Assembly: GCF_019336435.1 (NCBI RefSeq)
Contig: NZ_JAHWXQ010000002.1
Location: 558,001-622,000 of the forward strand
DNA length: 64,000 nucleotides
Direction: 5' to 3'
Origin: Pontibacter populi
GTDB taxonomy: Bacteria; Bacteroidota; Bacteroidia; Cytophagales; Hymenobacteraceae
The position numbers and the translations under genes are program-made. Numbering within the stretch: the first letter of the stretch is position 1; each line of letters begins with the position of its first letter. A model generated the notes under the pieces. That model searched no databases. It was not told the DNA's origin and worked only from the letters and a program-made list of their open reading frames with translations. Below are positions 50,157 to 58,673 of the stretch, piece after piece.

Positions 50157-51278
50157 ATGGAAGAGATGGCTGAGAAATACCTGTTGCTGAACGGCAATAA
50201 ATTCTATTACGATGAGATAGCGGAATATTCGTTCCGGAACAGCATTGAGCTGAATGGCTACGAAGCAAAAACACTTGAATTCTGCCGTAGCTGGCTCAAT
50301 GGTGTGCAGGAATTCCCGATACAGACCTCCGGCTCAACAGGCACCCCAAAAACGATAAACCTTACCCGCAGGCAGCTCGAATCCAGTGCCCGCAAAACTA
50401 TAAAGATACTCAATCTGCAGCCAGGCGATGCTACGCTGGTATGCCTCAATACAGAGTACATAGCAGGCATGATGATGCTGGCGCGCGGCTTTATGGCCGA
50501 AATGCAGATGACCATAGTGGAACCGATCAGTAACCCACTGAAACTGGTACCGGAAGGAATGCTGTTCGATTTCTCTTCTTTTGTTCCGATGCAGTTGCAG
50601 AAGATTCTTCAGGACACACCAGAGAACGTGCCGCTTCTGAACCATATGAAAGGCATATTATTGGGCGGAGCCCCTGTAAACTTTACCCTGCAGCGCGAAT
50701 TACAGCAATTAACCGTACCAGTCTATCACACCTACGGCATGACAGAAACCGCCTCACATGTGGCGCTTCGGCTGCTAAATGGCCCTGATGCTGCTGTGTA
50801 TTATGATGCGCTGGATAACATACGTCTTGGGCTTGATAACCGTGGCTGCCTGACCATACAGGGCGACGTAACCAACAACGAACTTATAGTTACCAACGAC
50901 CTGGTAGAGTTACTCACTCCAAGCCGCTTCCGCTGGATTGGCCGCGTAGATAATACGATAAACTCGGGTGGCGTAAAAGTGCAGAGCGAAACAGTAGAAG
51001 TTGCCGTGGCTGAAGCCTTTGCCGACCTGGACCCTATGCCGCGCTTTTTTGTCACCTCACAGCCCGACGAGCTACTGGGCGAACATGTAATTCTAGTGAT
51101 TGAAACAGAGCCACTTTCTGAAGCTGCTGAGAAAGAACTGAAAAGCCGTATAAAGCCGCTGTTGAAGAAGTTTGAACGCCCTAAAAAGTACTACTACTGC
51201 CCAGCCTTTACCGAAACAGCAACCGGAAAAATATCTAAACAGCGTACCCTCCGCAAACTAGGGCTGGAGGTACTCTAA
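50157..51278 (+). CDS. menE: AMP-binding enzyme, probable o-succinylbenzoate-CoA ligase (MenE)
   Basis: 373 residues, short for an acyl-CoA synthetase but typical of Bacteroidota MenE. Adenylation motifs are QTSGSTGTPKTINLT (phosphate loop), TYGMTETASHVAL and RWIGRVDNTINSGGVKVQ (hinge Asp and A8 region), with the final catalytic Lys in TETATGKISKQ. It activates o-succinylbenzoate in menaquinone synthesis; as menaquinone is the Bacteroidota quinone this fits the respiratory gene content. No other men gene is nearby, so specificity is inferred from length and motifs. Confidence 0.75.
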   Translation: MEEMAEKYLLLNGNKFYYDEIAEYSFRNSIELNGYEAKTLEFCRSWLNGVQEFPIQTSGSTGTPKTINLTRRQLESSARKTIKILNLQPGDATLVCLNTEYIAGMMMLARGFMAEMQMTIVEPISNPLKLVPEGMLFDFSSFVPMQLQKILQDTPENVPLLNHMKGILLGGAPVNFTLQRELQQLTVPVYHTYGMTETASHVALRLLNGPDAAVYYDALDNIRLGLDNRGCLTIQGDVTNNELIVTNDLVELLTPSRFRWIGRVDNTINSGGVKVQSETVEVAVAEAFADLDPMPRFFVTSQPDELLGEHVILVIETEPLSEAAEKELKSRIKPLLKKFERPKKYYYCPAFTETATGKISKQRTLRKLGLEVL

Positions 51279-51340
51279 CGCACACTTTTAAACAGTTGCT
51301 TTCAGTAAGCGTAATAGCGGGTATACCAAAAGATAAAATC

Positions 51341-52204
51341 ATGCGGCTTATACTTCGCTATACTTTCGTGCTGTTTATAGTTGCTGCCCTGCAGGGTTGC
51401 AGCACTTTATTCACCTCCAAAGGCCCTGTAGAACTCAAGCAGGTCTGGGCATCTGATAATACGCTACGCACCCCCGAGTCTGTACTATACGACCCGGAAC
51501 GGAACATGCTGTACGTATCCAACATCAACCAGAGCAAAGACCGCAAAGATGGCGATGGCTTTATCTCCAAACTTAACCCGCAGGGCGAAATAGAAGAACT
51601 GCATTGGGTAACCGGACTTAACAACCCCAAAGGCATGGCCCTGCACAATAACGTGCTCTATGTTTCGGATGTGGATGAAGTGGTAACTATAGCTGTTCAA
51701 ACCGGCGCCATACTTGGTCGCTACGAAGCCGAAAAGTCGGAAGCCTTAAATGACGTTACCGTGGATGAGGAAGGCAATGTATACATCTCGGATATGGAAG
51801 AGAAAGCTATTTACCAGATGCGTAACGGCCGTATTACCCATTGGCTCGACACCAAACGCGAAAAACCGAATGGCTTGTATGTTGATGGAAACCGGATGGT
51901 GGTAGCTTTTATGAGCAGTGGTGAAGTGCGCACACTGGATACGGAAAATAAGGAATTTAAAGACCTTACGGATAAGATCAGTAACGCGGATGGTATAACC
52001 AAAGCAGGCCCGGATGGCTATTTTGTATCGAACTGGGATGGTGAGATCTATTATGTGAATATGGAAGGCAAAAAATGGAAAGTACTGGACACCAAGGCTA
52101 AAAACATAAACGCCGCTGACATAACTTACTCCGAAGAGACGAAATTATTATATGTTCCCACCTTCCGGGACAATAGAGTAGTAGCTTATTCCGTTACTTA
52201 CTAG
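51341..52204 (+). CDS. SMP-30/gluconolactonase-like lipoprotein
   Basis: 287 residues from ATG 51341, chosen because the longer frame (51296) adds 15 residues ahead of a clean lipoprotein signal FIVAALQGC. The rest is a six-bladed beta-propeller with repeats such as PEGVLYDPERNMLYVSN-type blades (residues 35-280) and NGLYVDGNRMVVAFM, as in SMP-30/NHL-type proteins; catalytic metal residues were not verified. It lies 62 bases after menE and may be co-transcribed. Confidence 0.7.
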   Translation: MRLILRYTFVLFIVAALQGCSTLFTSKGPVELKQVWASDNTLRTPESVLYDPERNMLYVSNINQSKDRKDGDGFISKLNPQGEIEELHWVTGLNNPKGMALHNNVLYVSDVDEVVTIAVQTGAILGRYEAEKSEALNDVTVDEEGNVYISDMEEKAIYQMRNGRITHWLDTKREKPNGLYVDGNRMVVAFMSSGEVRTLDTENKEFKDLTDKISNADGITKAGPDGYFVSNWDGEIYYVNMEGKKWKVLDTKAKNINAADITYSEETKLLYVPTFRDNRVVAYSVTY

Positions 52205-52223
52205 AGAGTCTATTTTCATGATG

Positions 52224-52265
52224 AGGGGCAACTAGCGTTAGAACTGGTTGCCCTTCGTTTTTTCA
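52224..52265 (+). terminator. Rho-independent terminator
   Basis: AGGGGCAAC-(14 bases)-GTTGCCCTT followed by CGTTTTTTC, about 20 bases after the SMP-30-like gene. Confidence 0.75.
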
Positions 52266-52379
52266 GGCAGTTTATAGTGCGGCAAAGCTATCCGAAATAA
52301 ATATTTGCAGAATTAAAAAACTGGCCCTAAAAATGCAATAGCGGTGGCTATACATGTACTTTAAAACTGTGAGCTATTT

Positions 52380-52787
52380 ATGAAGATGAAACAAACATAT
52401 GTATGGGCTATAGTTGCTGCAGTTCCGTTTATGATGCAGGTGTTACCGGCAAAAGCACAGTCACAGGAGAAAACGCCAGCTGCCACCGAAAAAGAACACG
52501 GACCACATACCGCCTGCACCAACGACTCCGAAACGCTATCCGGCCTGTTCCTGACACCAGCACCAAAAGGCACTTTTAAACTTGATTTTGAGCAGCAACT
52601 GAAAGAAGATGCCGTGCTTGCCATTACCAACACAAAAGGCCAGAAAGTATTTGAAAAGCCGGTGAGTACAGCCAAGCAGCAGAAAGCCTGGAGTTATAAT
52701 GTAGGAAAATTAAAGGCAGACACGTACCTGGTAGAAGTGAAGACCTCCGATACCACCTATTGGACTAAATTTAAGATCGGAAAGTAA
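52380..52787 (+). CDS. Small secreted protein with T9SS-sorting-like C-terminus
   Basis: 135 residues: signal peptide (1-28, PAKAQ), a short polar linker with CTND, and a C-terminal beta-rich domain (about 60-135) with LAITNTKGQKVFEKPVS and LKADTYLVEVKTSDTTY. That segment resembles the beta-sandwich of type IX secretion C-terminal domains (compare QLFSALGQLVYSEKV and GMYILHIKTERG in the 36596-41113 protein). It may be a cargo with almost no passenger, or an outer-surface structural protein. The start is the first of two close ATG codons. Confidence 0.55.
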   Translation: MKMKQTYVWAIVAAVPFMMQVLPAKAQSQEKTPAATEKEHGPHTACTNDSETLSGLFLTPAPKGTFKLDFEQQLKEDAVLAITNTKGQKVFEKPVSTAKQQKAWSYNVGKLKADTYLVEVKTSDTTYWTKFKIGK

Positions 52788-52802
52788 TCAGAAACTATAG
52801 TT

Positions 52803-52857
52803 ACTCTAAAAAATATGGGCCTTGCAGCGTTACTGCAAGGCCCATATTTTTTAGAGT
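52803..52857. terminator. Bidirectional terminator, perfect 25-bp hairpin
   Basis: ACTCTAAAAAATATGGGCC-TTGCAG pairs with its exact complement around CGTTA. It separates the + strand secreted-protein gene from the convergent hutG gene and has a T-run on both strands. Confidence 0.93.
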
Positions 52858-53831
52858 TATACCTGGCTCCATTGCTGCACCACATGGTACAGTAGCGAGG
52901 CGCCCAGTTTTGCAGTCCGGTTATCAACATCAAGCTTCGGGTTAAGCTCCACAATATCCAGCGTCAGTAATTTGCCACTGTTGATGATCTCCTGAAGCAG
53001 CAGTAACACTATTTCCGGATTAACCCCCAACGCAGCCGGAGCACTTACACCGGGCGCATACGCCGCCGCAAACACGTCCATATCAATTGTTACATACAGC
53101 ACATCTACAAGGGCCATAAACCGCTGTAATTTCTCCTGGAGGTTCTGAAAGTTATACACCTGCATGGCTGGGGCAAATACATAATCCGTTCCATAGCTTT
53201 CTGCCGTGTTAAACAACTTCTGCGTGTTACCCGATTGTTGTATACCAAGGCACAAGTAATTAAAATCAATGTTTTCAGCAGCCAGGTCGTCGGCTATCTG
53301 CAGAAAGGGTGTACCGGAACTTGCCTGCTTCTCATAACTGCGAAGGTCAAAATGTGCATCGAAATTTATGATCCCCAGTTGCTGCCCTTCGGGTAAGGCT
53401 TGTTTAATGCCTAAAAAGTGCCCATAAGCCGTTTCGTGACCACCACCCAAAACTATAGTTTTATAGGTATTAGCCAGCAAAGCATGTACTTTCTTCCCTA
53501 ACTGTTTCTGGGCTTCTTCCAGGTTCTGATTTGTACAGAAAACATCGCCGGCATCAAACAGCATCACATCCTCATCCAGGTGCCACGCAAACGAAGCCAT
53601 AGCCTGTCGCAGCGCTGACGGCCCTTCCACTGCCCCTTCTCTACCCTGATTACGTCGCACACCTTCGTCGCAGCAAAAACCCAGCATCGCGATAGCCTGT
53701 GTGGCATCAGCAGGTTGGGTGTCATCTGTCAGGTTCAGCAGTTTAATGCCCTGGTGCCAGCGCTTTCCTTCTTCCCCATCAAGTGCATCTACTCTTCCTT
53801 TCCAGGTTCCGGGTGCCGTTGGTTTATACAT
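52857..53831 (-). CDS. hutG: Formimidoylglutamase (arginase family)
   Basis: 324 residues. Arginase/ureohydrolase binuclear manganese motifs: GGGHETAYGH (His), NFDAHFDLR (Asp-x-His-x-Asp) and TIDMDVFAAAYAPGV (Asp-x-Asp). In the hut pathway it releases glutamate and formamide from N-formimidoyl-L-glutamate. It follows hutI in the same direction, separated by a hairpin repeat (53883-53992). The family also includes arginase and agmatinase; the neighbouring hutI and hutU decide the choice. Confidence 0.92.
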   Translation of the reverse strand: MYKPTAPGTWKGRVDALDGEEGKRWHQGIKLLNLTDDTQPADATQAIAMLGFCCDEGVRRNQGREGAVEGPSALRQAMASFAWHLDEDVMLFDAGDVFCTNQNLEEAQKQLGKKVHALLANTYKTIVLGGGHETAYGHFLGIKQALPEGQQLGIINFDAHFDLRSYEKQASSGTPFLQIADDLAAENIDFNYLCLGIQQSGNTQKLFNTAESYGTDYVFAPAMQVYNFQNLQEKLQRFMALVDVLYVTIDMDVFAAAYAPGVSAPAALGVNPEIVLLLLQEIINSGKLLTLDIVELNPKLDVDNRTAKLGASLLYHVVQQWSQV

Positions 53832-53882
53832 AGCTATAATGGTTGAAGGCTGAATAGTTTAATTGTTATTTGTTGTTTCCTT

Positions 53883-53992
53883 TTGCTGGCGCGAGTCTGC
53901 AACGCGTGTCGTTGTATGATATTGAGTTTATAACTCAACTGAACTATAGTCCAAGCTATAGTTCAACACGAGCGAGGACGCTCGCGCCATAT
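53883..53992. repeat. Modular multi-hairpin element, complete copy
   Basis: Outer arms CTGGCGCGAGTCTGCAACGCGTG and CACGAGCGAGGACGCTCGCGCCA bracket two inner hairpins, TTGAGTTTATAACTCAA and GAACTATAG-tccaag-CTATAGTTC. It is in the space between hutI and hutG. The inner pieces are exchanged for others in the copies at 45832 and 57876. Confidence 0.8.
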
Positions 53993-53995
53993 AAA

Positions 53996-55240
53996 CTATA
54001 CCCGTTCTCCGCGCTTCCAAACTATAGTCGGTTTCAGCTTGCCCTGGAAGTATAGTATCTCTTTATAGTTACCGGTATCGAATGCGATCATATCGGCCAC
54101 CTGTTCTTTTCCCAGGCATCCACGATCTTTTATATTTAATGCTTTAGCGGCACGAGTGGTTACAGCGGCAAGCGTTTCAGCTATCGTTAGCTTTTCCGAT
54201 GCTCCTATCAAAGCGGCCTGCATCAACAGGTCACCCATCGGTGCAGAACCCGGGTTCCAGTCAGTAGCGATGGCTACGCAAAGACCGCCGTCCAGCATTT
54301 TACGGGCTGGGGCATAATGCATTCCCAAACCCACCGAAGCACCAGGCAGCACTGTGGCTACCACACCAGCCTCTTTTAACAACGCAATTTCTTCTTCTCC
54401 GCTGGCTTCCAGGTGATCGGCACTGATAGCACCTGCCTCCGCAGCTACGCTACTTCCATCTGTACTGAACTGATCGGCATGTACAGTAATATCAAAACCC
54501 ATTTCTTTAGCAGCCATTAAATACTCCAGAGAATCTGCTTCATTAAAAGCAGTGTCCTCAATAAATATATCTACACGGTTGGCCAGGCCCTGCTCTTTAA
54601 TCTGTGGTAGCAGATTTTCCAGTACATGTTGCAGGTATAGTTTAGAATCTGAGTATTCCGGCGGGCGCATATGCGCTGCCAGACACGTTGGTACCAGATC
54701 AATTTTATGGTGAGTATTTACCAGTTTAATAGCCTCCAGCATCTTCAACTCTTCTTCAACTGTCAGGCCATAGCCGCTTTTTACTTCGCAGGTGGTCACG
54801 CCTTCACTTAAATGCCTGTCGCAGCGTTTTTTAAGCAGGTCTACCAGTTCTATAACCGTCGCTTCACGGGTTTTTCGTACGCTATCCAGTATACCGCCGC
54901 CGTTTCTGGCAATCTCAAGGTACGTTTTTCCAGCCACCCGCATGGCATAGTCGTTGGCCCGGGAGCCGGCAAAACAGATGTGCGTATGCGCATCGATCAG
55001 GCCCGGTAAAAGCACCTTGGGTTCGGTTATCTTTTCAATTTTATAGTGTTCTTCCTGCGCTACTTTCAGCAGAATATTATACTTGCCTACCAGCCTTATC
55101 TTCCCATCACAAATTACAATCCCGCCATCTTCCAGCACTTCCAGTTCATCATCGGTAATTGGTCCGCTTTCCGGCAGGTTTGCCATCGTCAGTATTTGGG
55201 TAAATGGACCGATTAAGGTATAGTTTTCGTGTTGGGTCAT
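53996..55240 (-). CDS. hutI: Imidazolonepropionase
   Basis: 414 residues, the family length. Amidohydrolase metal site: LIDAHTHICFAGSR (His-x-His), TVHADQFSTDG and the catalytic Asp in AIATDWNPGSAPM. It hydrolyses 4-imidazolone-5-propionate to N-formimidoyl-L-glutamate, the third step of histidine degradation. Preceded by hutU with a terminator in between (55322-55356), so it likely has its own promoter; followed by hutG. Confidence 0.96.
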   Translation of the reverse strand: MTQHENYTLIGPFTQILTMANLPESGPITDDELEVLEDGGIVICDGKIRLVGKYNILLKVAQEEHYKIEKITEPKVLLPGLIDAHTHICFAGSRANDYAMRVAGKTYLEIARNGGGILDSVRKTREATVIELVDLLKKRCDRHLSEGVTTCEVKSGYGLTVEEELKMLEAIKLVNTHHKIDLVPTCLAAHMRPPEYSDSKLYLQHVLENLLPQIKEQGLANRVDIFIEDTAFNEADSLEYLMAAKEMGFDITVHADQFSTDGSSVAAEAGAISADHLEASGEEEIALLKEAGVVATVLPGASVGLGMHYAPARKMLDGGLCVAIATDWNPGSAPMGDLLMQAALIGASEKLTIAETLAAVTTRAAKALNIKDRGCLGKEQVADMIAFDTGNYKEILYFQGKLKPTIVWKRGERV

Positions 55241-55321
55241 AGTTTTGAGGGATATAACGGCAGTGTCTTTTACACTTTTACTGATTAATAATCTAAAATC
55301 TCATTCAGTCTGATAAAACAG

Positions 55322-55356
55322 AAAATCCCTTCCCTCTTTCAGGGGAAGGGATTTTT
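55322..55356 (-). terminator. Rho-independent terminator of hutU
   Basis: TAAAAATCCCTTCCCC and GGGAAGGGATTTT form a 12-13 bp stem around a 7-base loop, just after the hutU stop on the minus strand, with a T-run. Confidence 0.88.
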
Positions 55357-55359
55357 ACC

Positions 55360-57072
55360 TTATAGTTTCAATCCGAATTTCTCAGCGTTTTCCTGAGCTG
55401 TTTCATAGCCAGCGTCGGCGTGGCGGAAGATACCCATCGCCGGGTCGTTATGCAGTACGCGGCTAAGGCAGCGGTCAGCGCGCTCGGTACCATCAGCCAG
55501 AATTACCATACCCGCATGCTGCGAATACCCAATTCCTACCCCACCACCGTGATGGAACGATACCCATGTGGCACCACCAGCAGTGTTCGACATCAGGTTC
55601 AGTAACGGCCAGTCAGATATGGCATCAGAACCATCCAGCATACCTTCAGTTTCGCGGTAAGGCGAAGCCACAGAGCCGCAGTCCAGGTGGTCGCGACCGA
55701 TCACAATCGGTGCTTTTACTTTACCATCACGCACCAGTTGGTTGAACATCAGACCAGCTTTCTCACGCTCGCCCATACCCAGCCAGCAAATACGGCAAGG
55801 CAGTCCCTGGAACGCTACTTTCTCTTCCGCCTCATCCAGCCAGTTAATCATGTGCGTGTTCTCCGGAAACAGTTCTTTCAGGGCCGCATCGGTTACTTTT
55901 ATATCTTCCGGATCGCCGGACAAAGCAGCCCAGCGGAACGGGCCTTTGCCTTCACAGAACAACGGACGCATGTATTCCGGCACAAAGCCTGGTATGTTAA
56001 ACGCATTTTTCTCGCCGCCCTGCTGTGCAAACTCGCGCAGGTTATTGCCATAATCGAACGTGCGACTACCGCGCTTCTGTAATTCCAGCATAAAACCAAC
56101 GTGGCGCGCCATGCTCTTCAGCGAAAGGGCTTTGTATTCCTGCGGATCGCTTTCACGCAATATTTTAGCTTCTTCCAAGGTTAAGCCGTTTGGCACATAC
56201 CCATTGATCGGGTCATGGGCAGAAGTCTGGTCGGTTAAAATCTCAGGCGTAATGTTATCCTGTATCAGTCTTTCCAGTACATCACCAATATCACCTACCA
56301 GACCAATCGAGATCGCTTCGCCTTTTTCTTTAGCTTCCAGGGCCCAGCGGATAGCTTCTTCGTAGTTATAGGTCATTTTATCGATGTAGCGGGTTTCCAG
56401 GCGCTTTTTGATACGCTCCGGGTCAACATCTACACCCAGGAAAGTAGCGCCGGCTATAGTTGCCGCCAGTGGTTGCGCGCCACCCATACCGCCTAAACCG
56501 CCTGTTACCAGCAGTTTGTGGCGCAGGTCGCCGTTAAAGTGTATTCTTCCGCAGGCTGCAAACGTTTCGTACGTTCCCTGCAAAATGCCTTGTGTACCAA
56601 TGTAGATCCAGCTACCGGCGGTCATCTGCCCATACATCATCAGCCCACGCTCGCGCAGCTCGTTAAAATGCTCCCAGGTGGCCCAATGCGGCACCAGGTT
56701 TGAGTTGGCAATCAGCACGCGCGGCGCTTCGGAATGCGTTCTTACTTTACCAACCGGCTTGCCCGACTGCACCAGCAAACTCTCGTCTTCTTCCAGGTTT
56801 AGCAGCACCTCAATTATTTTCTGCGCATCAGCTACCGTACGTGCTGCCTGGCCTATACCGCCGTACACAACCAAACGACTTGGGTCTTCGGCTACTTCGT
56901 CGGTCAGGTTATTCAGAAACATGCGCAGCGCGGCTTCGCACTGCCAGTTTTTGGCGTTCAGTACCGGACCAGTTGGTGGAATATAAGTGGGGTGATTGGC
57001 GTATTTTTGGATAAACTCGCTAACCGATAAACCGGAGCGCTGTATAGTTGCTGTTTCTGGTGCAGTATTCAT
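55360..57072 (-). CDS. hutU: Urocanate hydratase
   Basis: 570 residues, close to the usual 550-560. NAD-dependent (the cofactor acts as an electrophile): [18 protein letters not shown] is the dinucleotide fold, and the catalytic Cys lies in [13 protein letters not shown] near residue 425. The late stretch [17 protein letters not shown] is diagnostic of the family. It converts urocanate to imidazolonepropionate, the second step of histidine breakdown. hutH, needed for the first step, is not in this window. Confidence 0.97.
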   Translation of the reverse strand: MNTAPETATIQRSGLSVSEFIQKYANHPTYIPPTGPVLNAKNWQCEAALRMFLNNLTDEVAEDPSRLVVYGGIGQAARTVADAQKIIEVLLNLEEDESLLVQSGKPVGKVRTHSEAPRVLIANSNLVPHWATWEHFNELRERGLMMYGQMTAGSWIYIGTQGILQGTYETFAACGRIHFNGDLRHKLLVTGGLGGMGGAQPLAATIAGATFLGVDVDPERIKKRLETRYIDKMTYNYEEAIRWALEAKEKGEAISIGLVGDIGDVLERLIQDNITPEILTDQTSAHDPINGYVPNGLTLEEAKILRESDPQEYKALSLKSMARHVGFMLELQKRGSRTFDYGNNLREFAQQGGEKNAFNIPGFVPEYMRPLFCEGKGPFRWAALSGDPEDIKVTDAALKELFPENTHMINWLDEAEEKVAFQGLPCRICWLGMGEREKAGLMFNQLVRDGKVKAPIVIGRDHLDCGSVASPYRETEGMLDGSDAISDWPLLNLMSNTAGGATWVSFHHGGGVGIGYSQHAGMVILADGTERADRCLSRVLHNDPAMGIFRHADAGYETAQENAEKFGLKL

Positions 57073-57181
57073 AGTTGATTTTACCGTAGATTGTCCTTCA
57101 ATATTCTTAAAAATAAAGCAAAAAGGGTAACAAAATCGTGCTTAATTTCAGCTTCGAACTAATATTCTAACCTGTAAGCTC

Positions 57182-57805
57182 ATGTTTCACCTGCCCATCA
57201 CATCACTTAAGTCCCAGTTCGGAGACATCGACATCTATTTGTTCGACCAGCTGTTGAAAGGTCGCATACAAAAAGGGATGAAACTGCTGGATGCCGGCTG
57301 CGGCAACGGTAGAAATACGTACTACCTGATGCAGGCAGGTGTGAAAGTGTTTGGTGCCGACGCCTCGGAGGCTGCCGTTCAGCGGATGAAGCAACTGGCT
57401 AAAGAACTCGCTCCTACCCTGCCCGAGCGCAATTTTATAGTTACTGACCTGGATAAGCTGCCTTTTGATGACAGCGCGTTTGATGTGGTGATCTGCAGTG
57501 CCGTACTCCATTTTGCCCGCAGCGAGAATCATTTCAAAACTATGGTTTCAGAACTATGGCAGGTGCTAAAACCCGGCGGTATGTTGTTTTGCAGGTTTAG
57601 TACCACGATAGGTCTGGAAGGAAAATTACAGCATCTGGAAAGCCGCTTTTACCGCATGGCGCACGGACCAATCTGGTTTTTAGCTGATGAACTGATGCTT
57701 CGGGAATTAGAAATCCAACTTGGTGCAGAACGCCTTGACCCACTCAAAACAACTATAGTTGAACAGGACAGAAGCATGACGACCTGGGTATTGCGGAAAG
57801 TGTAA
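57182..57805 (+). CDS. Class I SAM-dependent methyltransferase
   Basis: 207 residues. Motif I LLDAGCGNGRNTYYL (about 37-51) binds S-adenosylmethionine; the acidic end of strand 2 is VFGADASEAAV, and motif post-I DVVICSAVLHFA and the LKPGGMLFCRF motif follow. The fold is the Methyltransf_11 type; the substrate cannot be read from sequence. It is on the + strand, divergent from hutU. Confidence 0.88.
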   Translation: MFHLPITSLKSQFGDIDIYLFDQLLKGRIQKGMKLLDAGCGNGRNTYYLMQAGVKVFGADASEAAVQRMKQLAKELAPTLPERNFIVTDLDKLPFDDSAFDVVICSAVLHFARSENHFKTMVSELWQVLKPGGMLFCRFSTTIGLEGKLQHLESRFYRMAHGPIWFLADELMLRELEIQLGAERLDPLKTTIVEQDRSMTTWVLRKV

Positions 57806-57875
57806 ATAAGAGCACTATATGCCGCAAGTTTAGCGTCAGTGTAACTTGCGGCATGTAGGGGAAAGAGTAGTATCA

Positions 57876-58150
57876 TGGCGCAAGCTTCTTCGCTCGTGTC
57901 GAACTATAGTTGGGTGTCCCGCCCATTTTAAGTATATGTAATTTTCGCTGTTCCGGACATTCTTGTCTGGAACTAACTCTGCTGCGGACTTCCTAGTCCG
58001 CGTTATTCGTAACACGGGGATTAGGAAATCCCCGGCAGATGGCTTTCTGACAAGGGTGTCCGAAAGAGCGCTATGCTCAATTAACTATAGTTATAAAAAA
58101 GGGGCCAGAGGCCCCTGCTATAACAAGTCACGAGCGAAGAAGCTCTCGCC
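57876..58150. repeat. Modular multi-hairpin element, long copy
   Basis: About 275 bases between a methyltransferase and a thioesterase gene. Outer arms GGCGCAAGCTTCTTCGCTCGTG and CACGAGCGAAGAAGCTCTCGCC enclose at least five mini-hairpins, including TTCCGGACATTCTTGTCTGGAA, GCGGACTTCCTAGTCCGC, GGGGATTAGGAAATCCCC, GGGGCCAGAGGCCCC and AACTATAGTT. It fills the 363-base gap. Confidence 0.75.
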
Positions 58151-58168
58151 ATATCAATTTCTTTATAG

Positions 58169-58603
58169 TTACGCTATCTCCGCAAAATCCTCGCTTCGTT
58201 TTATCTGCATAAAATGGTCAGCCAACTCTTCCGGCAACGTAGCCAATTTGCGTTTCAGCACATCAATCCAGGCGCCTTCCACTATAATTACAGCTGCTTT
58301 CACGCCGTCTGCTTTAAACAGTTCGTGGCGTATGGACCAGCGGGAGCCGTCTTTTTTTGCCTTGATAAGCTCAGTTGTTACCGTTATAGTTTCATTTACG
58401 CCTACCTCGCGCAGGTAGGTGGTTTCTTCCCGGAAAAGGATCGGGCCGATGTGCAGTTTCTGAAATGTCTTCATGTCCAGTCCCATTTCATCTAAAATTT
58501 CGATGCGGGCCTGGGCTGCAAAATCGGCGTAGGCAGAGTGGCGCATGTGCATGTTGGCATCAAGGTGCGCCCACATTACTTTGCCTTTATATGTGTGGCT
58601 CAT
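58169..58603 (-). CDS. Acyl-CoA thioesterase, 4HBT family
   Basis: 144 residues with a hot-dog fold; the active-site region is VMWAHLDANMHMRHSAYADF (about 9-28), where Asp and the following Asn/His are typical of the 4-hydroxybenzoyl-CoA thioesterase family. It hydrolyses acyl-CoA esters in the cytoplasm; the exact acyl chain is unknown. It lies downstream of the alcohol dehydrogenase on the minus strand, with a CCCCTCC/GGAGGGGG hairpin repeat between them (58637-58658). Confidence 0.87.
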   Translation of the reverse strand: MSHTYKGKVMWAHLDANMHMRHSAYADFAAQARIEILDEMGLDMKTFQKLHIGPILFREETTYLREVGVNETITVTTELIKAKKDGSRWSIRHELFKADGVKAAVIIVEGAWIDVLKRKLATLPEELADHFMQIKRSEDFAEIA

Positions 58604-58636
58604 GTTGTTTTTATAGTTGAAGAAATATCATAAAAT

Positions 58637-58668
58637 TCCCCCTCCTTTTTTTAGGAGGGGGTTAGGGG
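58637..58668. repeat. C/G-rich intergenic hairpin unit
   Basis: CCCCCTCCTTTTTTTAGGAGGGGG-TTAGGGGAGG, a GC hairpin of the same kind as the CCCCTCCC/GAGGGG units at 32481-32502, 48862-48883 and 48937-48961. It may also terminate the dehydrogenase transcript. Confidence 0.6.
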
Positions 58669-58673
58669 AGGTA

